Source of the DNA: Limoniibacter endophyticus
GTDB lineage: Bacteria; Pseudomonadota; Alphaproteobacteria; Rhizobiales; Rhizobiaceae
Assembly (NCBI RefSeq): GCF_014652835.1
Contig: NZ_BMZO01000006.1
Span: 124,001-188,000, forward strand
DNA length: 64,000 nucleotides
Direction of reading: 5' to 3'
Part shown: positions 27,041-36,602 of the stretch, piece after piece
Layout of the letters: each line of letters begins with the position of its first letter
Position numbering within the stretch: position 1 is the stretch's first letter
The notes under the pieces: model-generated
The model's input: the letters and a program-made list of their open reading frames with translations, nothing else
Databases searched by the model: none
What the model was told of the DNA's origin: nothing
Program-made: the position numbers and the translations under genes

Positions 27041-28194
27041 GTACCGCGCATTACGACGTTGCTATTATTGGCGGTGGCCTGTTCGGCTGTTTCACCGGGT
27101 TCTTTCTGGCTCGCATGGGCAAGACGGTCGCGATCATCGAACGAGGGTATGTCGGAGCGCAATCAAGTGGTGCGAATTTCGGCGGTTTGCGCCTTCAAGG
27201 GCGCTCGATAAGTCAATATCCGCTCTCTCTTCTGGCGCAGGCGCATTGGGAAAATTTCGATGCGCTGATCGGCGAAGGCTGCGAATACGACCGCAACGGC
27301 ATGGTCTATTTTGCATATACGGAAACCGGCAGGGAAAGACTGCTTGCCTATGCGTCAAACTCGCGTGCATGCGGCCTGGACATTGTGATCTGGCAGGGTG
27401 CAGAACTGCGACAGAACCTGCCATGGCTCGCCGACAGCGCGCTGATTGCATCCTATTCGCCCCGCTGTGCAGTCGCCAATCCAAGACTTGCGACACCCGC
27501 GGTGGCAAGGGCAATGCTGCGCCATGGCGGCACCTTGCTTGAGAATATTGAGCTTGTCAGAGCAACCTGGTCGGACGATCTCTTCAGGCTTGAATGCCAA
27601 GATGGTCGGGAAATCCATGCAACGAAGCTGCTCAACGCCGCAGGTGGTTGGGCAAACGCCATCTGCACGCAATTTGGTGAACCCGTTCCCCTGTTCTCCG
27701 CCGGTCCGCCGCAGTTCGTTACCGAGCCTCTTCCCTATCATCTCAAGCCTTCTGTCTACGCAATTGAGGGCGATCTGATTATCCGGCAGATCCCGCGTGG
27801 CAACTATATATTTGCCGGCTATCCGCGCACGCTCGCCAATGCGGATGGAAGGCATACTTTCGTGCCTCCACACAAGACGCTGAACGGTATGCGCGCCGTT
27901 GCTAGCCATATTCCCGCGCTGAGCAACGCGGAAGTCATCAGAGTGTGGTCGGGGGTCGAGGGTTACTTGCCCGATATGCTGCCGGTCATCGGCGAAAGCC
28001 AGACGACGCCCGGGTTGTTTCACGCATTTGGCGCGAGTGGCGGGGGATTTCAGATCGCGCCAGCTGTAGGCGAGTGCCTGGCTCAGATTATCTGCGATCA
28101 GCCGCCTTCAGTCGATCTCGCCACCTATTCGATCTCGCGGTTCCAGACGACAGTCGAGAAAAGCGAAAAAATCGCGCGAGAATTTGACGCCTGA
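27037..28194 (+). CDS. FAD-dependent amino-acid oxidase subunit, HcnC-like (beta)
   Basis: 385 aa, DAO superfamily: FAD motif IIGGGLFGCFTGFFLARMG at 10-28 and the C-terminal GLFHAFGASGGGFQIAP motif. In HcnABC, OoxAB and D-hydroxyproline dehydrogenases this subunit oxidises the amine. Coupled to the alpha subunit by a 4-bp overlap and convergent with cysG (6 bp apart). The substrate is probably an opine, imino acid or N-substituted amino acid; glycine (cyanogenesis) is possible but not suggested by the neighbours. Confidence 0.9.
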   Translation: MSTAHYDVAIIGGGLFGCFTGFFLARMGKTVAIIERGYVGAQSSGANFGGLRLQGRSISQYPLSLLAQAHWENFDALIGEGCEYDRNGMVYFAYTETGRERLLAYASNSRACGLDIVIWQGAELRQNLPWLADSALIASYSPRCAVANPRLATPAVARAMLRHGGTLLENIELVRATWSDDLFRLECQDGREIHATKLLNAAGGWANAICTQFGEPVPLFSAGPPQFVTEPLPYHLKPSVYAIEGDLIIRQIPRGNYIFAGYPRTLANADGRHTFVPPHKTLNGMRAVASHIPALSNAEVIRVWSGVEGYLPDMLPVIGESQTTPGLFHAFGASGGGFQIAPAVGECLAQIICDQPPSVDLATYSISRFQTTVEKSEKIAREFDA

Positions 28195-28199
28195 AATCG

Positions 28200-29678
28200 C
28201 TACGAGGCATGCGCCATCCTCGCTTTTTTAGGTAGGTCAGAGGGCAGGAGATGATCGGAAGCTGATTTCTGCCGGAATACGCGTCCGATGCCGATCAGAA
28301 CGGGCTGTCCGTCAGCTGCCATGGCGCAGCACTGCGATAACCCTGCCAGATCGGTGGGCCATATTTTCTCTTTGGCACGGCCAATATCTGTGCCGACAAC
28401 GGTAGGTGTGTCAGCCGGCATGCCGCGCGCGATCAGCGCGGCCGATATTTCGGCGGCTGTGCGGCCGCCCATGTAGAAGATCGTTGTTGCAGAGGGATCG
28501 GCAACACATTCCCAGTCCATATCCCGCGGCAAGCCGCCATACCGCGAATGTCCGGTTACGAACCGGACTGACTTTGCGCAATCGCGATGGGTCAGGGAGA
28601 CGCCAAGTCTCGCAGCCATAGCCAGTCCGGCGGTGATGCCCGGAACGACGCTGTGCTCTATCTCTTCGCCATCAAGGGCCGCCACTTCCTCGCCAAGGCG
28701 ACCGAATATCATCGGATCGCCGGATTTCAGTCGCACAATTCTGTGGCCGGCCTTTGCCAGGGTAATCATCATCGTGTTGATCTCGTGCTGCTGGCAACCG
28801 GGCCTTCCGGCGCGCTTGCCGACAAGAATGCGTTTTGCCTCGCGCCGCGCCAGTTCCAGCACCTCGTCCGATACGAGGTCGTCGAACAAAATGACATCCG
28901 CTGCCTGAAGTGCACGAACGGCTTTCAGCGTCAGCAACTCTGGATCGCCGGGACCGGCGCCGACAAAGGTCACATGGCCCCGAGGTCGGCGTGCGGCCAA
29001 GCCGTCAATGTCGCCTTGGAGTTCCGTGCGGGTATTATCATCAGGTATGGAGCCGAAAGCGCGGTCGACAAATCGCTCCCAGAAATTGCGGCGAGCCTGC
29101 CCCGGAGCAAGGCGCTCCGTAACCTTGTCACGTAACGTTTGCGCGAGGGCGCCCCATTCAGCAAGCGAGCGCGGCAGCAATGTTTCGATGCGACGGCGCA
29201 CAGCCTGACCAAGTATGGGTGCTGCGCCTGACGTCGAGATGCCGATAACTACCGGTGATCGGTTTACGATGGAACCGAACTGAAATTGGCAGTAGGCGGG
29301 CTTGTCTATCACGTTCCAGGCAGCGCCTGCACTGCGCGCCGCCCTCTCGAATGTCGCCGCTACCACGTCGTCTTCAGCATCGGCCAGCGCTACTGCCGCG
29401 CCTGCAAGGCATTCCGCGCTCCAACCCTCTGCGTGGTACGTCATGCAAGGCTCCTGTGCGCAAAGAGACGCCATGCTCTCCGAAAGACATTCGGGGGACG
29501 CGTAGACATGGACATCGGCTCCGGCCGCAACCAGGAGTTCCGCTTTCCAGGCCGCCGCCTCGCTCCCGCCCGCCACAACCGCGCGTTTTCCTGCGAGGTT
29601 GAAGAAAGCTGGAAGCACGCTGAGCGCGGAAATGCGCGGCGGCGGCGAATTGGTGTTAGGCGCTGACACGAGTTTCAT
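28200..29678 (-). CDS. cysG: Siroheme synthase
   Basis: 493 aa in the CysG layout: N-terminal dehydrogenase/ferrochelatase (AVVAGGSEAAAWKAELLVAA at about 34-53) fused to a uroporphyrinogen-III methyltransferase (VTFVGAGPGDPELLTLKAV; GDPMIFGRLGEE; VVPGITAG). Makes siroheme for the nitrite reductase NirB of the same operon. ATG at 29678 lies inside the end of the nitrate reductase gene (23-bp overlap). The nucleotide motif GGSEAAAWK departs from the usual GGGxVAxRK. Last gene of the nitrate operon. Confidence 0.94.
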   Translation of the reverse strand: MKLVSAPNTNSPPPRISALSVLPAFFNLAGKRAVVAGGSEAAAWKAELLVAAGADVHVYASPECLSESMASLCAQEPCMTYHAEGWSAECLAGAAVALADAEDDVVAATFERAARSAGAAWNVIDKPAYCQFQFGSIVNRSPVVIGISTSGAAPILGQAVRRRIETLLPRSLAEWGALAQTLRDKVTERLAPGQARRNFWERFVDRAFGSIPDDNTRTELQGDIDGLAARRPRGHVTFVGAGPGDPELLTLKAVRALQAADVILFDDLVSDEVLELARREAKRILVGKRAGRPGCQQHEINTMMITLAKAGHRIVRLKSGDPMIFGRLGEEVAALDGEEIEHSVVPGITAGLAMAARLGVSLTHRDCAKSVRFVTGHSRYGGLPRDMDWECVADPSATTIFYMGGRTAAEISAALIARGMPADTPTVVGTDIGRAKEKIWPTDLAGLSQCCAMAADGQPVLIGIGRVFRQKSASDHLLPSDLPKKARMAHAS

Positions 29679-32331
29679 CGATGATTTTCCTGATCTCGGA
29701 GCGGCACGAGCCGCAATTGGTACCGGCACGAATGCGTTCTCCAATGTCGTCCACCTCGCCGCATCCCGCAGCGATGGCTGATACAATCTGGTTCACGTCA
29801 ACATTGAAGCAGGAGCAGATTATTCGCCCGACCGCGGGCATAGGAACGGGAGAGCGACCCGATAACAACGCCATCCGCTCGGCACTGCTCAAAGCGTCGC
29901 GCGAGCCAAGCAATGACACGAGCCAGTCGCGCGGTGGCAACTGGCCTTTTGGGGCGACCAGCAGCGCTTCGCTCAGAGTTCCGTCGGCGTCTATGGCGGC
30001 GGCGCGGTAATTGAGACCCCGGCGGTCGGTGTATTCCAGCAATTGTTCACGCTGCGCTTCCATGAGCATTCGCGACAACAGGATGCCCTGGTCGGGTGTT
30101 TCGGTGCCACACAGGGCATAAATCCAGCCGCCCGGCACAGCATGGCGGCTCCAATGAACAAAACCGACGGGTCGCAGATCACGTCGCGTGATCAGGACGC
30201 CCTCCCAGGCAACATTCTCCCGCACGATCTTGACGGGAACGTGCTTCAATTCAGGCTGACCGGAAAACGCGTCGCAGATGGGAGTAGATAGTGCGCCAGT
30301 CCCGGCATTCGCGGCGAAGTATCCGCTCCAATGCATCGGTAGGAAAGCTTCGCCGGGCCGTTGCGCATCGGTGATATTCACTTTGGCGCGCGCAAAACCG
30401 TAAGGGCTTGTCACGTATGCAAGATCCCCGTCGACAAGATCGCGAGCGGCCGCATCGTTCGGATGCATATCGATCGCCGGTTCCGATACGTGTGACATCA
30501 GTCGCGGCACGCGGCCTGTGCGTGTCATGGTATGCCATTGATCCCGCATGCGTCCGGTGTTCAGCGCGAGCGGATAGGCCACGTCGGTGGGCAGCGCTAC
30601 CGCCTCCTGACGCACGGGCACAAAGTGCGCGCGCCCGTCCGCAGTAGGAAAAAAACCGTCGCCGCCCAACCTGCTTATCGCGGGTCGTGCTTTGGGCATG
30701 GGCCAATGGCTTGGGTCGAAATGATCGTAAGCCTCGCCGTCCATCTCATCCAGCGTCCCGATATCGAAGAACCGCTGGCCAGCATTCTCGAAGGCGGATA
30801 GCGCGGCATGTTCGCGGAATACGGCTGCGCTATCGTCGAAAGCGAACGCTCCGGCAAAGCCCATCCGCGCCGCGACATCGCATATGATGCGCCAGTCCGG
30901 GCGTGCTTCTCCCGGCACAGGCAGGAATGGTCGTTGGCGGGACATTCTTCGTTCCGAATTAGTCACCATGCCGTTCTTCTCCCCCCAACTGGCGGCGGGC
31001 AGGAACACGTCGGCATATCGGGTCGTGTCGGTTCTCGTCACGTCGGACACAGCAACGAAATCACAACTCTTCAGCGCGGCGCGCACCTGGCCTGCATTGG
31101 GCATGGAGACGGCCGGGTTGGTGCCCATGATCCACAAGGCCTTGATGCTCCCATCGCCGGCGGCGCGAAAGAGATCGACGGCTTTCAGGCCCGCCTTCCG
31201 AGCAATGTTTGGCGCGTTCCAGAAGCGCCCGACGCGATCGACATCCTGCGGGTTTTCGAAACTCATATGGGCTGCAAGTTGATTGGCGAGTCCCCCGACT
31301 TCGCGCCCGCCCATGGCGTTTGGCTGGCCGGTGACGGAGAAAGGCCCCATGCCGGGCCGCCCGATGCGCCCGGTCGCCAGATGGCAATTGATGATCGCAT
31401 TGGTCTTGTCGGTGCCATGTGCGGACTGGTTGACCCCTTGGCTATAGACTGTAACACTGCGATCCGTCGCAATAAAAAGCTCGTAGAAAAGGTGCAGATC
31501 CGCCAGCGGAATCCCGCACCCCTTCGCCACCGCTTCCGGCACGGAGGCGTCGGCTGAGGCTAATGCTAGCGCCTCCTCGAAGCCGGACGTTGCCGAATTT
31601 ATGAAGCTGCGATCCAGCAGGTTGTGACTCGCCAGATGGGCAAGCAAGCCATTGAAAAGCAGGACATCCGTACCCGGACGGATCGGTAGATGAAGATCAC
31701 ACTCGTCGGCCGTGGCGGTGCGGCGCGGATCGATAACCACGATTTTTGTTCCGCGTTTCTGGCGAGCCGAAACCAACCGCTGATAGAGGATCGGGTGGCA
31801 CCAGGCCAGGTTGGAACCCACAAGCACGGCCAGATCGGCCTCGTCCAGATCTTCATAAACGCCCGGGACGATATCTTCCCCGAAGGCGCGTTTGTGCCCG
31901 GCGACGGATGAGGCCATGCACAGTCGCGAATTGGTATCGATATTGGCCGAACCGATGAAGCCCTTCATCAGCTTGTTCGCGACGTAGTAGTCCTCTGTCA
32001 ACATCTGGCCGGAAATATAGAAGCCGACGGAATCAGGCCCGTGTTCCGTGATGGATTGGGAGAATTTCTGCGCCACGAGGTTGATCGCATCCTCCCAGGA
32101 TGCCTGCTTTCCTCCAATCTCGGGATAAAGGACCCGACCTTCCAGCCCAACGGTCTCGGCAAGCGCTGAACCCTTGGAGCAAAGTCGCCCGAAATTGGCG
32201 GGATGATCCGTGTCGCCGCGAACCGTTACGGTCCCGTCCGCGGCGACACGCGCCAACACACCGCATCCCACCCCGCAATAGGGGCAGGTTGTCCTCACCT
32301 CGGTTGTCGGCTTTTCCTGAATTCTTGTCAT
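29656..32331 (-). CDS. nasA: Assimilatory nitrate reductase, catalytic subunit
   Basis: 891 aa, cytoplasmic molybdenum enzyme reducing nitrate to nitrite. An N-terminal 4Fe-4S cluster is bound by Cys16, Cys19, Cys23 (CPYCGVGCGV) and Cys51 (GRLCSKG). The long Mo-bisMGD core includes INCHLATGRIGRPGMGPFS and NAMGGREVGGLA. A BFD-like 2Fe-2S domain is fused at the C-terminus (IICSCFNVDVNQIV and TNCGSCRSEI). No separate flavoprotein electron donor gene is in this cluster. ATG at 32331 overlaps the nirD stop (ATGA). Confidence 0.95.
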   Translation of the reverse strand: MTRIQEKPTTEVRTTCPYCGVGCGVLARVAADGTVTVRGDTDHPANFGRLCSKGSALAETVGLEGRVLYPEIGGKQASWEDAINLVAQKFSQSITEHGPDSVGFYISGQMLTEDYYVANKLMKGFIGSANIDTNSRLCMASSVAGHKRAFGEDIVPGVYEDLDEADLAVLVGSNLAWCHPILYQRLVSARQKRGTKIVVIDPRRTATADECDLHLPIRPGTDVLLFNGLLAHLASHNLLDRSFINSATSGFEEALALASADASVPEAVAKGCGIPLADLHLFYELFIATDRSVTVYSQGVNQSAHGTDKTNAIINCHLATGRIGRPGMGPFSVTGQPNAMGGREVGGLANQLAAHMSFENPQDVDRVGRFWNAPNIARKAGLKAVDLFRAAGDGSIKALWIMGTNPAVSMPNAGQVRAALKSCDFVAVSDVTRTDTTRYADVFLPAASWGEKNGMVTNSERRMSRQRPFLPVPGEARPDWRIICDVAARMGFAGAFAFDDSAAVFREHAALSAFENAGQRFFDIGTLDEMDGEAYDHFDPSHWPMPKARPAISRLGGDGFFPTADGRAHFVPVRQEAVALPTDVAYPLALNTGRMRDQWHTMTRTGRVPRLMSHVSEPAIDMHPNDAAARDLVDGDLAYVTSPYGFARAKVNITDAQRPGEAFLPMHWSGYFAANAGTGALSTPICDAFSGQPELKHVPVKIVRENVAWEGVLITRRDLRPVGFVHWSRHAVPGGWIYALCGTETPDQGILLSRMLMEAQREQLLEYTDRRGLNYRAAAIDADGTLSEALLVAPKGQLPPRDWLVSLLGSRDALSSAERMALLSGRSPVPMPAVGRIICSCFNVDVNQIVSAIAAGCGEVDDIGERIRAGTNCGSCRSEIRKIIDETRVSA

Positions 32332-32660
32332 TCCGCGGCTGCCGCCAGGGTGAGGTCTAGTCCAAGCGAAATACGTCCTTCGACCAGCTTGACGGGAATG
32401 GTCTTGACGGCGCCCTCGTCCGCCCCTTGCGCTTCTCCCGTCTCCAGCGAGAAAACCCAATTGTGCAGCGGACAGGTCACGGATGCGCCGTGGACAATGC
32501 CTTGGCTGAGGGGGCCGCCCCGATGCGGACAATGATCCTCGATTGCGTAGACCTTGTCATCGGCTGTCCGGAAGATGCCGACGCGGCCTAGCGGCGATTC
32601 CACGCATCGTGCGCCGCGTAGCGGGATGTCGCTGATGCGGCCAATGTCAAACCATTCCAT
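32328..32660 (-). CDS. nirD: Nitrite reductase small subunit, Rieske-type
   Basis: 110 aa. Unlike the enteric NirD proteins that lack metal ligands, all four Rieske ligands are present: Cys44 and His46 (DHCPHRGG), Cys63 and His66 (CPLHNW). Partner of NirB in reducing nitrite to ammonium with NADH. It starts 3 bp after the nirB stop and overlaps nasA by 4 bp, so nirB, nirD and nasA are translationally coupled. Confidence 0.94.
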   Translation of the reverse strand: MEWFDIGRISDIPLRGARCVESPLGRVGIFRTADDKVYAIEDHCPHRGGPLSQGIVHGASVTCPLHNWVFSLETGEAQGADEGAVKTIPVKLVEGRISLGLDLTLAAAAE

Positions 32661-32663
32661 GGT

Positions 32664-35112
32664 TCACTCCCCTGCCTGCTGAAAAGAAACAGCCGCCAGC
32701 GGCTGAAACTCGTGCTTGTCCTTCCCGGACACGCGTTCGGACCACGGGTCGACCTGTGCAAATTTCTGGGAGAAGACGAAGCGGTCGAAATATTCCTGGC
32801 GTCGCACCACATCGTCCAGCACCTGTCGCTTGATCTCGGCGGTGCCGACGCGCTTGGCCCATTTGTAGATGCGCTCGAGATAGCGGGCCTGCTCGCGATA
32901 CATCTGAACGAGCGCTACGATCACCTCGAGCGCCTCGTCCTCCGTCCTTACCAGACCCAGAACCTCGGTTCCCTTTATGTCGAGACCAGCTGCACCGGCG
33001 AAGTGGATTTCGTAGCCGGAATCCACGCAGATCACCCCGACATCCTTGCAGGTGGCTTCTGCGCAGTTACGCGGACAGCCCGACACCGCCATCTTCACCT
33101 TGGCGGGAGTCCACGAGCCCCACATGAATTTTTCGATGCGAATGCCGAAACCGGTGGAATCCTGCGTTCCGAAGCGGCACCAGTCGGTACCGACGCAGGT
33201 TTTTTACCGTGCGCAGGCCTTTTGCGTAGGCATGGCCGGAAACGAAACCCGCCTCGCCAAGATCTGCCCATACTGCCGGCAGATCTTCCTTCTTGATGCC
33301 CAGCATGTCTATACGCTGGCCGCCGGTGACCTTTACGGCTGGTATGGCGAACTTGTCGACGACATCGGCAATGGCGCGGAGTTCGCTCGCAGATGTTACG
33401 CCGCCCCACATGCGGGGCACGACCGAATAAGTGCCATCCTTCTGGATATTGGCGTGGACGCGCTCATTGATGAAGCGCGACTGGTAATCGTCGGCATATT
33501 GGTCGGGCCAATCCGCGATCAGATAGTAGTTGAGGGCCGGCCTGCATTTCGCGCAGCCACAGGACGTCTTCCATTCCAGTTCCTGCATGATGGCGGGAAT
33601 GGTCTTGAGTTGCTTGGCTTTGATGAGACGGCGGATCTCGTCATGCCCCAGCGTGGTGCAGGAGCATACAGGCTGGACGGCGGCTGGGTTATAGCTGTCA
33701 CCCAGGGTAAGCGTCATCAGCTTCTCGACCAGCGGCGTGCAGGTGCCGCAAGAGGCCGACGCCTTCGTATGAGCCCGCACATCGTCGAGGCCGGTCAGTC
33801 CTTTGGATAGAATGGTAGAAACGATCTTGCTCTTGCAGACGCCGTTGCAGCCGCAGATTTCCGCATCATCTGCCAGTGCCGCAACGGCTGCCAAAGGGTC
33901 CGCGGAGGCGCCCCCCTGAAAGGCTTGTCCGAAAATTAGCGTGTCACGCATGGACGCGATGTCCGCTTCCTTCTTCTGTAGCTCGGCGAACCACGCGCCG
34001 TCGCCAGTCTCGCCGAAAAGTACGGCGCCGATGATGCGGTTATCCTTCAGTACAAGGCGCTTATAGACGCCTGCCGTGGCATCCCGCAGCACGATTTCCT
34101 CACGATCGTCGCCGTCTGCGAAGTCGCCGACCGAATAGAGGTCGATGCCTGTTACCTTGAGTTTGGTTGGGGTCTCGGAATGCTCGAAGCGTGGTTCGGG
34201 CGCGCCGGCCAGCTTCTCAGCTGCCACCCGCGCCATCTGATAGAGCGGCGCCACGAGGCCATAGGTTCGCCCCCCCACCTCGACGCATTCGCCGAGCGCC
34301 AGGATTGACGGATCGGATGTCTGCATGGACGCATCGACCGCGATACCTCGTCCGGTTTCAAGTCCTGCTTCTTTGGCAAGTGCGACATTCGGACGGATGC
34401 CGACGGCCATTACAACGAGCGAGGCCGGAATGATGCGGCCGTCTTTCAGCTCCACGCCGGTCACGCGCTTTTCACCGAGGATCGCCTTTGTGTCGGCCTT
34501 GGTGATGACCTCGATGCCACGCGCCTCCACGGCCTTTTGCAGGTAGCCCGCAGCGGGATCGAGCTGGCGCTCCATCAGCGTCGGCATAACGTGAAGGACA
34601 GTGACATTCATGCCCCGTTCCCTGAGACCGGCAGCGGCCTCCAAGCCAAGGAGGCCCCCGCCGATGACGACCGCCTTGTCTTGCGACTGGGCAGCAAGCA
34701 GCATCGCACTCACATCGTCCAGATCTCGATACGTTATGACGCCGGGAAGATCATGGCCCGGAACAGGGATCAGGAAGGGAACCGATCCGGTCGCTACGAC
34801 CAGCTTGTCGTAGCTTTCCGTAATGCCCTTGTCTGAGGTGACGGTTTTTGCCACCCGGTCAATGGCGATGATCTTGTGCCCTTTGTAGAGGAGCACGCCA
34901 TTAGCGATGTACCAGCCATCGCCATGGATGACGATCTCCTCAAAACTTTTCTCGCCGGAGAGCACGGGCGAAAGCATGATGCGATCGTAGTTCACGCGGG
35001 GTTCGGCGTTGAAGATCGTGACCTGGTAGCGGTCGGGCGCGGCCTCGAACAAATGTTCCAGCATGCGCCCGGGCGCCATGCCATTGCCTATAATTACAAG
35101 TTTCTCGGTCAT
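32664..35112 (-). pseudogene. nirB: Nitrite reductase large subunit NirB with a +1-nt frameshift
   Basis: Would encode about 815 aa: FAD/NAD domain (LVIIGNGMAPGRMLEHLF), two BFD-type 2Fe-2S domains (CGCNGVCKS and CSCTTLGHDE regions) and a siroheme/4Fe-4S domain. The frame breaks at an A6 run (T6 at 33200-33205 on the plus strand), after Val636-Lys637. With five A's the text continues TCVGTDWCRFGTQDS and joins the downstream frame ending GCPRNCAEATCKDVGV. As written, the cluster cysteines are lost and a wrong tail of about 45 residues follows. A sequencing error in the homopolymer is as likely as a real mutation. ATG 35112 has AGGAG upstream. Confidence 0.88.
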
Positions 35113-35131
35113 TGCCGTCTTCTCCTGAACG

Positions 35132-36433
35132 TCATTCTGCGGCCGGTGCGGCGGCAAGTGCGGGCTCGTGTGTTTTTCGCTCCATGCGCCGAATGGCGAT
35201 ATGCATCCATCCGAGGCAGGCTGCCGTCAGAACAAACAGAAGCATGAAGCAACTCGACCAGATGCCGGTGAGATCGTTGAGGGCGCCGAAGATGATCGGC
35301 AGGACGAACCCGCCGAGACCGCCAATCATGCCAACGAGGCCGCCCACCGCGCCTATATTCTCCGGGTAGTAGGCTGGGATATGCTTGTAGACAGCAGCCT
35401 TCCCCAGGCTCATGAAGAAGCCGAGAATGAAGGAAACAGCGATGAAAGCCATTGGTCCCACGGAGATGTGGAAGGCAATCGGTCCCTCAATGCCGCGCAT
35501 TGTATAGTCACCGGAGGGCACGGACAGGATCGCGCAGCAGATGGTGGCTACGGCAAAAGTCCAGTAGAGGACCGTGCGCGCACCGATACGGTCTGACAAT
35601 ATCCCGCCATAAGCCCGGAAGATCGAGGCAGGTATTGAATAAGCCGCACCAACCATGCCGGCGGTTGCGAGATCAAATTCATAGACGCCGATCAGATAGC
35701 GCGGCAGCCATAAGGCCAGTGCGACGAAGGCACCGAAGGCGAAGAAGTAATAAAGGGAGAAGCGCCATACACGAACGTCCTTCAGTGGCCTGAACTCCGC
35801 GAGGAAGCTGCGCGTCTGCCCGGCTCCGGTCTCACGACGATGGCGGATCACCGGGTCATCCTCCGTCGTTAGCCAGAAAGCGACCGCCATCAAGGCAAGC
35901 GCTGCCGCCCAAACGAGCGCGACGCTCTGCCAACCCCAGGCAATGAGTACGAAGGGAGCAATAAATTTGGTGATGGCTGCGCCGACATTGCCGACACCGA
36001 AGATGCCGAGCGCCGTGCCTTGGCGGGAGGGAGGATAAAAGCGAGATACATAAGCGACCCCGACGGCAAATGAGCCGCCTGCAAGTCCGATTCCAAGAGC
36101 TGCGATCAGCATTTGGAGATAAGTTGTTGCGAAGGCGAGAAGGCACGTTGCCAGCGCCGCTGCAAGCATCGTGCCTGTGTAGACGAGCCGCCCGCCCAGA
36201 CGGTCCGTCCATATGCCCAGAAGCATCCGGACGAGGGAACCCGTCAGTATTGGCATTCCCACTAGGAGCCCGAACTGCGTCTCGGTGAGGACGAGTTCTT
36301 CCTTGATACGAATGCCGATGATCGAGAAAATCGTCCATACGGCGAAGCACACCGTGAAGGCGATCGTCGACATCGATAACGCTCTCGTCGCGGAGCGGCC
36401 GAGCGGGTTCTCTGATTTGGTAAGTTCGGTCAT
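35132..36433 (-). CDS. narK: Nitrate/nitrite transporter (NNP family MFS)
   Basis: 433 aa, about 12 membrane segments. NNP-family marks: Arg69 in GSLVRMLLGIWTDRLGGR (substrate arginine plus MFS loop) and the nitrate signature GVGNVGAAITKF at 146-157. Imports nitrate for assimilation (also named NasA or NrtP in other species). ATG at 36433 has GGAG seven bases upstream; an ATG at 36445 is less well placed. First gene of the operon narK-nirB-nirD-nasA-cysG, behind the sigma-54 promoter and NasT leader. Confidence 0.94.
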   Translation of the reverse strand: MTELTKSENPLGRSATRALSMSTIAFTVCFAVWTIFSIIGIRIKEELVLTETQFGLLVGMPILTGSLVRMLLGIWTDRLGGRLVYTGTMLAAALATCLLAFATTYLQMLIAALGIGLAGGSFAVGVAYVSRFYPPSRQGTALGIFGVGNVGAAITKFIAPFVLIAWGWQSVALVWAAALALMAVAFWLTTEDDPVIRHRRETGAGQTRSFLAEFRPLKDVRVWRFSLYYFFAFGAFVALALWLPRYLIGVYEFDLATAGMVGAAYSIPASIFRAYGGILSDRIGARTVLYWTFAVATICCAILSVPSGDYTMRGIEGPIAFHISVGPMAFIAVSFILGFFMSLGKAAVYKHIPAYYPENIGAVGGLVGMIGGLGGFVLPIIFGALNDLTGIWSSCFMLLFVLTAACLGWMHIAIRRMERKTHEPALAAAPAAE

Positions 36434-36472
36434 TTCTGGCTCCATCTGCAGCCGTGGGCGCTGGCTTGAAAC

Positions 36473-36539
36473 AAAAAAAGCCGCCGATCAGGCGCACGCA
36501 TCCGGATATCCGGATCACGAGAACCTGAGCGGCGGCTTT
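36473..36539 (-). terminator. Leader terminator (attenuator) before narK
   Basis: In the minus-strand RNA, AAAGCCGCCG pairs with CGGCGGCUUU (10 bp), extended inwards by UCAGG/CCUGA across one mismatch, and is followed by U7. It lies about 40 nt before the narK ATG and 3' of two hexaloop hairpins, so it must be read through for expression: a classic attenuator. Confidence 0.85.
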
Positions 36540-36547
36540 GCCTGGAA

Positions 36548-36590
36548 GCGCCCTCCATTGGACGCAAAAACGTTGGCCCGACTATGGGCC
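36548..36590 (-). promoter_or_regulatory. Tandem hexaloop hairpins: NasT (ANTAR) binding leader
   Basis: Two adjacent stem-loops in the minus-strand leader RNA. P1 (36590-36575): GGCCC, loop AUAGUC, GGGCC. P2 (36565-36548): GCGUCC, loop AAUGGA, GGGCGC. Both loops have six bases with A at position 1 and G at position 4, the rule for ANTAR-protein targets, with a 9-nt linker. The terminator follows after 8 nt. NasT, encoded at 37970-38572, is the obvious ligand. Confidence 0.78.
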
Positions 36591-36602
36591 TATAATCATA
36601 AA

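Noticed and set aside
25341-28194. True hydrogen cyanide synthase (hcnABC)
   Set aside because: The subunit layout matches, but opine and D-hydroxyproline dehydrogenases share it, and the IclR/CoA-ligase/PotD context points to catabolism, not cyanogenesis.
33195-33210. Programmed -1 ribosomal frameshifting at A-AAA-AAC in nirB
   Set aside because: The heptamer is in the right register, but a -1 shift leads to the wrong frame; a +1 shift or loss of one A is needed to join the two halves.
36531-36542. GGC-AAAGCC-GCC as the second ANTAR hairpin
   Set aside because: Only 3 bp of stem and inside the terminator arm. The hairpin pair at 36548-36565 and 36575-36590 has longer stems and the correct hexaloops.
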